From: Cyanobacteria bacterium FACHB-471
GTDB lineage: Bacteria; Cyanobacteriota; Cyanobacteriia; Elainellales; Elainellaceae
Direction of reading: 5' to 3'
Assembly (NCBI GenBank): GCA_014695345.1
Contig: JACJOC010000065.1
Span: 1-64,000 of the forward strand
Length of the DNA: 64,000 nt
Position numbers and translations under genes: made by a program. Under the pieces are notes generated by a model. That model saw only the letters and a program-made list of their open reading frames with translations. It did no database searches and was not told the origin of the DNA. Of the stretch, positions 35,619-44,013 are shown piece by piece (the stretch's first letter is position 1; each line of letters begins with the position of its first letter).

Positions 35619-36108
35619 TACAAACCTCCTTAAGGAATATAAGACTTGAGCTAAAGTGACCAGCCCTTCGTCCACGGAGTGCTTTCAAGCGACCATTTGC
35701 TTGAGAGCTTATACATTACAAATCGTTAAGCAAGTTTTAATAAAACCTAAAACTTGTGACGAAGTGTCTGAAGTGTATGAATGATTTAAGTTTTTTGACA
35801 ATGGGTATACCTACCCTCATATATGCGGGAAATCCACACTTTTTGAGCGCGTCAATTGATACAGAAACGTTGCCTGGTAAGACATCTAAAGCGATCGCCC
35901 GCAAATCCCAAGATCCTTCTCCAGGAAGAGTTTCAGTAGCGGCAAGATGGGCGAGAAAGTACGACTTCGGGGTGAGGTTCTCCTGACTCGCATTGAGCAG
36001 GGAATTGGGTGAATATAAATCTGTAAGCAAAAGCAGTTACGAACCGCACTGCTCTAAAAACTGTTCAAGATCCAAGAATTGTTGAAGGATTGTTGTAGAG
36101 GTGACACT
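35619..36108. other. 490-bp gap upstream of the Hsp20 gene
   Basis: No gene is seen; reading frames on both strands have no recognisable protein pattern. It contains the candidate promoter at 35795-35825 and would give Hsp20 a leader of about 275 nt. Confidence 0.45.
35795..35825 (+). promoter_or_regulatory. Candidate sigma-70 promoter with internal palindrome
   Basis: TTGACA at 35795-35800 is followed after 17-19 bp by CATATATG. The spacer holds GGGTA-TACC-TACCC (35803-35816), an operator-like palindrome. It points towards the Hsp20 gene 284 bp downstream. Confidence 0.35.
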
Positions 36109-36603
36109 ATGATGATTCGCTACTGGCAACCTTTTCGTGAGATCGAAACTCTGCGTCGTCAGCTTGATCAAGTGTTTGATGAACTCGCTAGCTCTCAGAG
36201 CGATTCACCTGCCGCTTGGGGACCTGCAATCGAGATGCAGGATCATAGCGCCAATCTGATTCTCAGAGTGCAGCTACCCGGTATTGAAGGCAAGGATTTA
36301 GATGTTCAAGTAACTCGTGATGCAGTCGCCATTGCAGGCGATCGCCCACAACCCCAAGAGGCAAATTATCTCCACTCTGAGTTCCGTTATGGCAAGTTTC
36401 AGCGTGTAGTCAACCTACCCGTAGCCGTACAAAACGATCAGGTGAGCGCAAACTTTACCAACGGCATTTTGACGCTGACCTTACCCAAGGTGACAGAAGC
36501 GCGTAACCGAGTCGTTAAAGTCAATCTGGGTGAACTGTCAGGTGCATCAAACCCAACGCTAGAAGCTAGCACCAACTCCGTTGCAGAGAACAGCAACAAC
36601 TAA
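36109..36603 (+). CDS. Hsp20 / alpha-crystallin small heat-shock protein
   Basis: A 164-residue chaperone from ATG 36109 (GAGGTG lies just upstream), reading MMIRYWQPFREIETLRRQLDQ. The alpha-crystallin domain spans about 40-140 with GPAIEMQDHSANLILRVQLPG, and the hallmark FRYGKFQRVVNLP and NGILTLTLPK. The C-terminal I-x-I/V anchor is not obvious; VVKVNL follows the domain. It holds unfolded proteins under heat. A strong terminator at 36625 follows. Confidence 0.93.
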   Translation: MMIRYWQPFREIETLRRQLDQVFDELASSQSDSPAAWGPAIEMQDHSANLILRVQLPGIEGKDLDVQVTRDAVAIAGDRPQPQEANYLHSEFRYGKFQRVVNLPVAVQNDQVSANFTNGILTLTLPKVTEARNRVVKVNLGELSGASNPTLEASTNSVAENSNN

Positions 36604-36624
36604 TTGGTAACTAGCTAGACCTAT

Positions 36625-36649
36625 AGGGTGGGCATTGCCCACCCTTTTT
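36625..36649 (+). terminator. Intrinsic terminator of the Hsp20 gene
   Basis: AGGGTGGGC, loop ATT, GCCCACCCT, then TTTT, 22 bp after the stop. Confidence 0.9.
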
Positions 36650-36761
36650 GCGTATCTGCACTGGCTGCCCCTTGGGTTCACAAGCTTGTTGCTTCGTAAA
36701 CTTGCGTAAAGTAGAGATAGGATCGTACTTTGCGCCTGAACTAGCCACTAATTCGCTAACA

Positions 36762-37298
36762 ATGGATATTCCCGTTCTCTCCTCTACTGTTTTGCTGACG
36801 CTGTTGCTTTCGGTTGGGCTGTTTTTCTTTATTCGGGCTTCGACTAAAGACCGAATTCAAGTTGCCAAACTAGTTACAGAGCAACCCGAAGAGTCTTTGC
36901 TAGAGCAGCTACAGGCGTACTTTACACAGCGGGCTTATCGAATTGCAGCAGTAGACGCAGCTAAGAATCAGGTGACGTTTGAAGGATTTGTTCGCCCCAG
37001 TGTGTTTCTAGCTGTTTTCCTGACGCTATTGGCGGCAGTTGGTTTGCTTTGCTTGGCGTTGGTTTTGGCGCTGCTATTGCCCGATTGGGCAAACATCTTG
37101 CCGATTTTAGTCGTGTTTTCGCCGATTGCAGGCATCTTTTACTGGCGTAAGTCTGCCCGTCCTGAGCAGGTTCGGCTGCAGGTCGCAAAGCTGCAAGGGG
37201 ATGAGTCTATGCAAAACCTGGTGACGGTCACAGCCCATCGAGACGAACTAGCAGAGCTACAGCGAAGCCTGAATTTGAAACCTTTAGAGGAAAGCTGA
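36762..37298 (+). CDS. CCB1-like b6f cofactor-assembly membrane protein
   Basis: A 178-residue protein from ATG 36762 (MDIPVLSSTVLLTLLLSVG). Membrane spans: about 7-25, 86-110 and 115-133. The segment between (LLEQLQAYFTQRAYRIAAVDAA, in two parts, then VTFEGFVRPSVFLAVFLT) matches what I know of the cofactor assembly of complex C subunit B family (CCB1, formerly DUF3529), which helps attach haem c-n to cytochrome b6. petA and petC lie 10 kb away. The family call is from memory of the pattern. Confidence 0.72.
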   Translation: MDIPVLSSTVLLTLLLSVGLFFFIRASTKDRIQVAKLVTEQPEESLLEQLQAYFTQRAYRIAAVDAAKNQVTFEGFVRPSVFLAVFLTLLAAVGLLCLALVLALLLPDWANILPILVVFSPIAGIFYWRKSARPEQVRLQVAKLQGDESMQNLVTVTAHRDELAELQRSLNLKPLEES

Positions 37299-37431
37299 AT
37301 ATGGGCCGGATGCAGAGTCTTTTAGCTCAAGCCGTACAAATTCTGCTCAAATTCTGGTAGATTTGCTTGCAGTGAAGGGTCTAACCCCTCTAAAGATATA
37401 GTTGAGACAGCCTTGAATTTTAAGGGAATGG

Positions 37432-38775
37432 GTGGGGCGATCGCCCTTTTCCCGCCCTTTTTCCTCTCCTCCTCGCGCTACCAGAGGTGTGGTGATCAGC
37501 AAAGCAAAACTGGCTGTACTCAGGACGTGGCTCGACCAACTTAGCCGGGAACAGTCGACTGACCCGGCATATAAGGCATGGCGAAAACGGTTTCTGCAAC
37601 AGCGCTTACAGCTAGGGTTACAGCTTGCTGTTGCGGCTTATCTGAGTTTCATTTTGCTAGAACTGGTGCTGACTGCCGCTCAGATCAAAGTGTGGGACCC
37701 GGGCTGGCTAGTTATGGCCAGTGTCGCGGAGCTAGGACTGATCACCTGTTTAGTGGGAGTGCGATCGCCCCAAGGCAAGCACCGATTGGGACTGCTCTTT
37801 TTAGGGGGGTCCTGGTCAATCACGCTAGTGGAGCAAGTTTGGGCAACGCTCAACGGATTTGCTTTTCCGGGGCTTTTTGCTTGGACTTTGGTGTTGTTGA
37901 CTCAGGCGACTCTGGTACCTGTCCGCTGGTATTTACACCTGATCTCTCAGGTTGGTTTACTGGCCTACTACTTCGGCGTAAACACCATTCTGAATCTTTA
38001 CCCCAACGACGGTCAGCCCCTGTGGGACCCGATCCAGGTGCTTTACTTGCTCTGGTTTTGTGGCATCTGTGATCTGGCTGTTTTTTTGTATGAGCGACTG
38101 CAAAGAACTGAGTTTCAGACGCGACGTGAGTTAGAGGCTGAACAGGAGAAGTCAGAGCGGCTGTTGCTCAACATTTTGCCAGAAGCGATCGCCCAACAGC
38201 TTAAACAAGACCATCGCACGATCGCAGAAAGCTTTGCCGAAGCAACAGTTTTGTTTGCTGATATCGTTGGCTTTACCCAGATTTCAGCCGGAATTCCGCC
38301 CCGTGAACTGGTGACGCTGCTCAACCAAATTTTTTCCACTTTTGATCAACTGGCGGAACAACACAATTTAGAAAAAATTAAGACGATTGGGGACGCATAC
38401 ATGGTGGTTGGAGGGTTGCCCATTGAGCGAGGCGACCATGTGGAGTCGATTGCTAGCATGGCACTAGATATGCAAGCGGCGATCGCCCAGTTTAAAACCC
38501 GGCAAGACCAGCCTTTCCGCATTCGCATTGGGATCAACACCGGCCCCGTTGTAGCAGGCGTAATTGGCAGAAAGAAATTTATCTATGACCTTTGGGGCGA
38601 TACTGTAAATATTGCCAGTCGGATGGAATCTCAAGGATTACCGGACTGCATTCAGGTGACAAAATCCGTCTATGAGCGGCTGCAAGACAAATTTTTGTTT
38701 GAAGAGCGCGGCATCTTGGAGATCAAAGGAAAAGGCAAAATGCAGGTTTACTTATTACAAGACAGATTGTTGTAG
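37432..38775 (+). CDS. Membrane-bound class III adenylate cyclase
   Basis: A 447-residue reading with about six membrane spans (62-220) and a cytosolic class III cyclase domain (about 262-445). Metal-binding Asp277 (LFADIVGFT) and Asp321 are present, as are transition-state Asn393 and Arg397 (TVNIASRME). Purine selection uses Lys317 (KIKTIGDAY) and Asp386 (YDLWGD), the ATP pattern, so the product should be cAMP. The helix ERLLLNILPEAIAQQL precedes the domain, as in many bacterial cyclases. The start is GTG 37432 or, perhaps better, GTG 37489. A Crp-family regulator lies at 61911. Confidence 0.9.
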   Translation: MGRSPFSRPFSSPPRATRGVVISKAKLAVLRTWLDQLSREQSTDPAYKAWRKRFLQQRLQLGLQLAVAAYLSFILLELVLTAAQIKVWDPGWLVMASVAELGLITCLVGVRSPQGKHRLGLLFLGGSWSITLVEQVWATLNGFAFPGLFAWTLVLLTQATLVPVRWYLHLISQVGLLAYYFGVNTILNLYPNDGQPLWDPIQVLYLLWFCGICDLAVFLYERLQRTEFQTRRELEAEQEKSERLLLNILPEAIAQQLKQDHRTIAESFAEATVLFADIVGFTQISAGIPPRELVTLLNQIFSTFDQLAEQHNLEKIKTIGDAYMVVGGLPIERGDHVESIASMALDMQAAIAQFKTRQDQPFRIRIGINTGPVVAGVIGRKKFIYDLWGDTVNIASRMESQGLPDCIQVTKSVYERLQDKFLFEERGILEIKGKGKMQVYLLQDRLL

Positions 38776-38802
38776 GACAGACGTTAGGTTGGCTCCTGCT
38801 GA

Positions 38803-39165
38803 CTATTCAAACGCGGAGTTTTTGGCTAACGCATACCCACAATAAAAACAGGTACTGCGTTTTGAACTGACTTTCCTGCCGCAGTTAGAACAAACCAAAA
38901 CCTGTCGCCCAAGTCTGCCGTCTAGCTTGCCGTCCCGCAGGTCAATCTCGGTCATCTTTACAAATAGTTCTTCTTCCGTCAGCTCTGTATTGTCTCTAAT
39001 TAACTCCCACATTGCCTGACAGCTCAAAGAAAGTTTCTCAACCTTCTGCTGTAGAGAATGCATCTCGTCAGCCAAATTTTCTATTTTGTTGGCTACTCTG
39101 TGAACTTTAGAGTCTGTCTCTGTTCTCGCCGCTTCTTGTCGTCGCTCCAGGTTTCCAAAATCCAT
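38803..39165 (-). CDS. Coiled-coil protein with C-terminal zinc ribbon
   Basis: A 120-residue protein. About 8-60 forms heptads (NLERRQEAARTETDSKVHRV, then KIENLADEMHSLQQKVEKL), and about 90-112 carries two CxxC knuckles, CSNCGRK and CFYCGYA, a four-cysteine zinc ribbon. A nucleic-acid or protein adaptor is possible. No family name recognised. Converges with the cyclase gene. Confidence 0.65.
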   Translation of the reverse strand: MDFGNLERRQEAARTETDSKVHRVANKIENLADEMHSLQQKVEKLSLSCQAMWELIRDNTELTEEELFVKMTEIDLRDGKLDGRLGRQVLVCSNCGRKVSSKRSTCFYCGYALAKNSAFE

Positions 39166-39517
39166 AGCTACAAGAAGTCCTTACTGATGGCTTACCCTTA
39201 TTCTAGGATCTGCTTATGGGGGGCGTAGGTGAAGTTGCGGTATCTAGGGAAGGGCGATCGCCTCCGCTAGACCATCCGAATCAATTTCTGATACCAATTT
39301 AATTTGAAGATGTTGCAAATGTGGGTAGGGGCGCGTCGCGATGTGCCCTTACAGAAGTTGATGAATCGCAAAATCCATTTAATATCGGTACAAAATTCTA
39401 ATCAGCGATAATGGAGTACTGGGTGCCTGTAGCTTTTGATTCGCTTATTAGAGGGATCTAACAGAATGTAAAGATGATAAATTTTTAAGGCGGAAGGACT
39501 TGGTTTCGTAGAGCGTG
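39166..39517. other. 352-bp gap with a degenerate inverted repeat
   Basis: No gene. About 39291-39395 looks like a decayed element: GATACCAATTTAATTTG near one end, a GTAGGGGCGCGTCGCGATG core, and a poor inverse ATTTAATATCGGTAC near 39392. The rest is the crtR leader. Confidence 0.4.
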
Positions 39518-39518
39518 T

Positions 39519-40526
39519 ATGCAAAACGAAACATTAGGGGAAAGTGTTATAAAAAAGCGTTACATGAAAACAGCGTTACGTGAAAGCAGTATAGAAGTTG
39601 AAGAGAGTGAGGTTACGATGTCGGAGGCAGAAAAGCCCCTGACAGTGCCTAAAGAATTTCTAGGTGCGCCAGGTGACTTTAACCCCACGCTGCTGATGTT
39701 TCTAGCAGCAGTTGTGATGGTTGTGATCTCAACGTTGGGATATTGGCGCTGGCATTGGGTGGACTGGTGCTGTTTTGTGATTAATGTGATTGCCTTACAC
39801 ATGGTAGGGACGGTGATTCATGATGCCTCGCATCATGTGGCACACCGCGATCGCATCGTCAACGCTGTGCTGGGACACGGTAGCGCTTTAATGTTGGGGT
39901 TTTCCTTCCCGGTGTTTACGCGAGTTCACATGCAGCATCACGCGAACGTAAACGATCCGGACAATGATCCCGATCATTTCGTTTCAACTGGCGGTCCGCT
40001 ATGGCTGATTGCAGCTCGGTTTTTCTACCACGAAATTTTCTTCTTTAAACGCAAGCTCTGGCGCAAATATGAGCTGCTGGAGTGGTTTTTGGCGCGTTTG
40101 GTTGTTATTTCAATTGTTTATGTCTCTGTTCAACACCATTTCCTGGGCTACGTTCTCAATTTTTGGTTCTCCCCAGCAGCGGTGGTAGGGCTGGCGTTAG
40201 GGCTATTTTTTGACTACTTGCCCCATCGCCCGTTTCAAGAACGCGATCGCTGGAAGAATGCCCGAGTCTATCCCAGTTCCATTCTCAATCTGCTGATCAT
40301 GGGGCAAAACTATCATCTGATTCACCATCTTTGGCCCTCAATTCCCTGGTACAACTATCAGCCTGCCTACCGCGCAACTCAGCCTTTGCTCGATGAAAAG
40401 GGCTGTCACCAGTCGTTAGGGCTGCTCCAGGGCAAAGACTTTCTTAGCTTCCTTTACGACATTTTCTTGGGAATTCGCTTTCACGGTCATAAACCGAAGC
40501 CTCAAGTGGAACATGAGGTTCCTTGA
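39519..40526 (+). CDS. crtR: Beta-carotene hydroxylase (fatty-acid-desaturase fold)
   Basis: A 335-residue di-iron membrane enzyme that adds 3-hydroxyls to beta-carotene rings, giving zeaxanthin. Histidine boxes: HDASHH at 101-106, HMQHH at 137-141, a further His in FDYLPHRPF and HLIHHLWPSIPW. The residues FFFKRKLWRKYELLEWFLAR are typical of cyanobacterial CrtR. The start is uncertain: GTG/ATG-type starts upstream, or ATG 39618 (MSEAEKPLTVPKEFLGAPGD) after GAGTGAGG, which fits the family better. A MITE-like element begins 9 bp after the stop. Confidence 0.92.
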   Translation: MQNETLGESVIKKRYMKTALRESSIEVEESEVTMSEAEKPLTVPKEFLGAPGDFNPTLLMFLAAVVMVVISTLGYWRWHWVDWCCFVINVIALHMVGTVIHDASHHVAHRDRIVNAVLGHGSALMLGFSFPVFTRVHMQHHANVNDPDNDPDHFVSTGGPLWLIAARFFYHEIFFFKRKLWRKYELLEWFLARLVVISIVYVSVQHHFLGYVLNFWFSPAAVVGLALGLFFDYLPHRPFQERDRWKNARVYPSSILNLLIMGQNYHLIHHLWPSIPWYNYQPAYRATQPLLDEKGCHQSLGLLQGKDFLSFLYDIFLGIRFHGHKPKPQVEHEVP

Positions 40527-40535
40527 AGCTATTCC

Positions 40536-40680
40536 AATAAATCTATAACGGTGTAGCAATCTAATACCAATTCCACAAATTAGGGCTACAGATGGAAGGG
40601 CACCTCGCTCCGCGAGGTGCCCTTCCATCTGAGAGATAACGTTATAGCTAGTCGTGTTGCGACACCGTCATAGATTTATT
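40536..40680. mobile_element. MITE-like element, 145 bp, 24-bp terminal inverted repeats
   Basis: Ends 40536-40559 and 40657-40680 are inverted copies matching at 22 of 24 positions, starting AATAAATCTAT. Inside is a 41-nt perfect hairpin (40590-40630). No transposase. No clear target-site duplication. The right repeat overlaps the 3-prime end of the PrsW gene and supplies its last codons and stop. Confidence 0.8.
40590..40630. repeat. 19-bp perfect hairpin with TCC loop
   Basis: AGATGGAAGGGCACCTCGC, loop TCC, exact inverse, in the centre of the MITE-like element between convergent crtR and prsW genes. Could also end both transcripts. Confidence 0.85.
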
Positions 40681-41933
40681 TTTACTCCTCGATAGCCCAT
40701 CTCTGCTTTTTGCATTTCTTCCACCATTTGTTTGCTGCGGCGAATATAGGTGACAAACAGCAGAATCGAGAAGCCAATGACGAGCAGCCCCAAAACGTTG
40801 CCCGCAAACGTGTTGTAAAAACCATGCAAGGCAGCAGCGATCGCCACGCCAATGAAAATAATGGCGCTGCGTCGTGAGGGGTTGATTGCTGCCAGTCCCA
40901 TAAAATAGCCGACAATCCCGGCGAGAATGGCATGAAAGAGCGGCAGGGAAACAAAGCGAATCGTATTTGCGATGACGTAGGAGCCAAAGTCTAGATCTCC
41001 TCTGGTCAAGCTAAAGCGGTAGAGCAATGAGTAGGTTGCTCCTTCAGCCATCGCAAACCCTAATCCTGATGCTGCCCCATAGAAAGCAGAGGTAAGCGGG
41101 TCTTGCAGCTTTCCTGGACGCAGCAAAAACAGGTATACGGGTAAGGCTTTGCACAGTTCTTCTAAAACCCCTACACCCAACACGAAACCAATCATCCGGG
41201 GAATCATCCCTGCCCCAATCACGGCGTAGAAGGCGTTAAACGGCGGCACCTGCTGAAAAAACAGCAACATTGGAATGCCGACAAAGGCAGTAAACAAAAC
41301 ACACTTCAACGTATCGCGCCAGGAAAATTGGGGTGGCTTGATCAAGTTGTATAGCACCACGCCCCAAATTGAGGCGTAGTAGATTCCTAGCATCCAGGCT
41401 GTTTGCTGAAGGCTGGCTTTGTCAGGTGTCACCAGATCCACAACTAGAGGAAATAAGCCAAAAAACAACAAAATTTTGACTAAGTGGTTTTGGTACAGCC
41501 CTAGACTGATCACGTCTCGATAGGGAAAAACGGCCGCAAATTGAAACGTTCTTAGCGTTGCCAAAAAATCGTTGGTTTCGGGGCGAGGTTTTTCTAGCTC
41601 TGCTAGCTCTAGTTCTGACAAAAGTTCGGACGAATCATCAAACAGAGGTACAAATTCTGCGTACCAAGTAGGTACGTCTTCGCCGATCTGCTGCCCATAA
41701 ACTTTGACTAATTGAATCGACTTGGCTCCATAGTCGCTAATCTGACGGTTGAGGAAGGAGACAAAAGTCTGCTGCGCAAGCGGACGAGTTGATGAAAGCA
41801 AGACTTGCAGACAGCTATCCATCAACAAGACTTTTGCCATCACCCCTCTGGGCTGTAAGGCTTGATTGAGCAGCGTGGCGATCGCCCCAGGATCACCCTG
41901 CTGGGCAAGTTCGACAAGACTGAATTGGGTCAT
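40668..41933 (-). CDS. PrsW-type intramembrane glutamic protease with extra N-terminal domain
   Basis: A 421-residue protein. Residues 1-95 are a soluble domain (LVELAQQGDPGAIATLLNQAL) shared with the next gene upstream. About 150-410 is membrane: at least eight spans. The PrsW motif EExxK is at 258-262 (LEELCK), with histidines later (FHAILAG, LHGFYN) suited to the active site. PrsW cleaves membrane anti-sigma factors in Bacillus; the target here is unknown. The last four residues KINL and the stop codon come from the terminal repeat of the MITE-like element, so the natural C-terminus may have been replaced. Confidence 0.85.
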   Translation of the reverse strand: MTQFSLVELAQQGDPGAIATLLNQALQPRGVMAKVLLMDSCLQVLLSSTRPLAQQTFVSFLNRQISDYGAKSIQLVKVYGQQIGEDVPTWYAEFVPLFDDSSELLSELELAELEKPRPETNDFLATLRTFQFAAVFPYRDVISLGLYQNHLVKILLFFGLFPLVVDLVTPDKASLQQTAWMLGIYYASIWGVVLYNLIKPPQFSWRDTLKCVLFTAFVGIPMLLFFQQVPPFNAFYAVIGAGMIPRMIGFVLGVGVLEELCKALPVYLFLLRPGKLQDPLTSAFYGAASGLGFAMAEGATYSLLYRFSLTRGDLDFGSYVIANTIRFVSLPLFHAILAGIVGYFMGLAAINPSRRSAIIFIGVAIAAALHGFYNTFAGNVLGLLVIGFSILLFVTYIRRSKQMVEEMQKAEMGYRGVKINL

Positions 41934-42016
41934 GACCGACGAGTCCGCTGGGTCAAAGGGGGTTTAACTCAAAATATCTCATGCCTGGTAGAGCCTGGTA
42001 GGGACACAAAGCCATT

Positions 42017-43891
42017 CTAATTAGAGCCAGCTGAGTTGGGGCTAGCGGGCGGACTGCCTGCCGGGCGAGTGGGGCTAGCTTGTGGTTCAGTGGTTGGACT
42101 GCCTGCCGGGCGAGTAGGACTAGCTTGTGGGCTAGTGGTTGGACTGTCCGCTGGGCGAGTGGGGCTAGCTTGCGGGCGGGCTGGGCGAGTTCCTGAGCTT
42201 GAACGATCTAGCGTGACGGGGGCTTCGATCCGCTGAGGTTCTGAAGCTCCTTCTGGTGTCCAAAATACGGCTTCCACATTGACGGTTGTAACGTCTGGGT
42301 TAATAGTAAACGAACTTCTAAAGGGCACCGTTTCTCCTGGCTCTAGGGCAGCAACGCCCAGACTACTATAGCCACCTTGAAACAAGTTGGGATTTTCAGC
42401 GGAGCCACCTCGGTAGGAAACCGACACGTCACTAACGGTCTGGTCGCTATGATTGGTAACGCATCCGACTACAAAATTACCGCCATTTTCAGACGCTTCA
42501 GGATCAAACTGCACATTCGTCAACTGAACGGGGTCAGACTCAGGAGTAGACTCCACCTCACGGCAAGTTACCTGATTGGAGACGGTGATGCTTGATGTGG
42601 GTGCCGATGCGTTAGTGTTAGCAGGAAGATTGGCGGCTTGCTGTTGAGCAGCGGCTAGACTCTGCTGATAGGCAGGCAAGCGGTTTCGGGCTGTGGCATA
42701 GTCTGGGCTATCGGCGGGTACTGCTTGCAAGAGGGCGATCGCCTGCTCCCACTGGCTAACAACCAAACCCCAATCATCGGCAGATCGGGCTGTTTCTGCC
42801 AGCGTTTCTGCCTGCTCCGCGCGACTGGCTGCATCCTCTAAAGGATTTTCTGAGAGGGGTTGCTCAATTTTATCTTCGTCGGCATCCAGTTCGGCTGCGG
42901 GATCAGGCGCAATCTCAGATGCCGAAGGCTGCAAGGACCTTTCCTGGCGCGAATACCAAATTGAGAAGCCAACAATCGCAGCAATCCAGCTTGCTACGAC
43001 CAACAAAATTAGGTAAAACCAGGGCGATCGCCCCGTCCTCGTCGGACGCTCTGGTACAGGTGCGTCTACCGCGTGTTCCACCCCATCTGCATCCGTCCAG
43101 GTCAGTTGTTCTGCAGGAGCGGTAGGTTCAGCGTCAACAGGTGGAATATTAGGTTCTTCGTAGGCAACATATTCCAACGATTCGTCTGGGGTGAAGTTAA
43201 CCTCATCATGGGCTGGAGTGACTACAGATGCAGGTTGGTCATCCAGGCGATCGCCAGTCCCAGATCCTGAATAAATTACCGGATCGGGAGCTAAAGTTTC
43301 TTCCTCTACTACCGCAGGTTCATTAATAACCGCAGGCTCATTTACAAGGGGAGATTCCTCTAAGTCCGCAAGGTCTTCTACAACTACAGGCTCAACTGTT
43401 GCACGGGGTTCTACAGGGGCTGCTCCGTTGCCAATGCGGTCAGCCGCAACCGGAGGGGGGGATACAGGTTCCGCTGGTGGCACTCGGCGGGGTGGGGGTG
43501 GAGGTGGGGGTGCCGCAGGTCGCCTGGAGACAGGAGGCTGAATTGAAGTCGTAGGGACAGAAGCAGACTCCAGGTCTGGTGGAACGGGTGTAGTGGGTGG
43601 CTTCAGAAAAATTTCTTCAGTCCAGACGGGGGAAGGGTTCCCAACTTGCCGACTGGCAATTTCAATCGATTGAATAGATTGGAGTCCCAGACTGGTGATC
43701 CCGTTTCGGACAAACGCAATCATGGCTTGTCGATTCGGAATTTGAGCAGACTCCAGCAAAACCTTTAAGCGATCGCCCTGCAAACCCACCGAAGCAGTCA
43801 TCCCTTTCGGCTGAAGCGAGCGATTCATCAGGGTGGCGATCGCCTGGGGATCACCCTGCTTTGCCAGTTCTAGAAGATTCGACTGTGTCAT
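42017..43891 (-). CDS. Proline-rich single-span membrane protein with tandem tail repeats
   Basis: A 624-residue protein. Residues 1-95 (LLELAKQGDPQAIATLMNRSL) parallel the N-terminus of the PrsW gene; about 100-280 is Pro/Glu/Ala-rich, with a run of prolines; one membrane span at about 290-310 (WFYLILLVVASWIAAIVGF). Beyond it lie a helical, TPR-like part (350-420), a beta domain of about 440-560 with FxAM/CARDB-like features (VTNHSDQTVSDVSVSYRGG), and a C-terminal tail of SPTRPAxSPTT repeats. Function unknown. Same strand as, and 83 bp before, the PrsW gene, so likely one unit. Confidence 0.7.
   Translation of the reverse strand: MTQSNLLELAKQGDPQAIATLMNRSLQPKGMTASVGLQGDRLKVLLESAQIPNRQAMIAFVRNGITSLGLQSIQSIEIASRQVGNPSPVWTEEIFLKPPTTPVPPDLESASVPTTSIQPPVSRRPAAPPPPPPPRRVPPAEPVSPPPVAADRIGNGAAPVEPRATVEPVVVEDLADLEESPLVNEPAVINEPAVVEEETLAPDPVIYSGSGTGDRLDDQPASVVTPAHDEVNFTPDESLEYVAYEEPNIPPVDAEPTAPAEQLTWTDADGVEHAVDAPVPERPTRTGRSPWFYLILLVVASWIAAIVGFSIWYSRQERSLQPSASEIAPDPAAELDADEDKIEQPLSENPLEDAASRAEQAETLAETARSADDWGLVVSQWEQAIALLQAVPADSPDYATARNRLPAYQQSLAAAQQQAANLPANTNASAPTSSITVSNQVTCREVESTPESDPVQLTNVQFDPEASENGGNFVVGCVTNHSDQTVSDVSVSYRGGSAENPNLFQGGYSSLGVAALEPGETVPFRSSFTINPDVTTVNVEAVFWTPEGASEPQRIEAPVTLDRSSSGTRPARPQASPTRPADSPTTSPQASPTRPAGSPTTEPQASPTRPAGSPPASPNSAGSN
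42053..42187. repeat. 45-bp tandem repeat in coding sequence, three units
   Basis: Units at 42053-42097, 42098-42142 and 42143-42187 encode the 15-residue SPTRPAGSPTTxPQA repeat in the C-terminal tail of the proline-rich protein. Confidence 0.85.
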
Positions 43892-44013
43892 AACTGATCC
43901 AATCTATCAATCGTTTTGTTTATCTTTTGCTCTACAATCTTGGCAACGGCTCAACCCGTCCAGCTTGCCTAGTTCCGTCTCCAGCTTGTCATTTTCCCGT
44001 ATCTTTCAGCCAT

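Noticed and set aside
35737-36030. 97-residue frame in the Hsp20 upstream gap
   Set aside because: No conserved pattern or ribosome site; overlaps the candidate promoter.
37578-38072. 164-residue frame in the adenylate cyclase gene
   Set aside because: Out-of-frame shadow of the membrane domain; no start signal and no recognised family.
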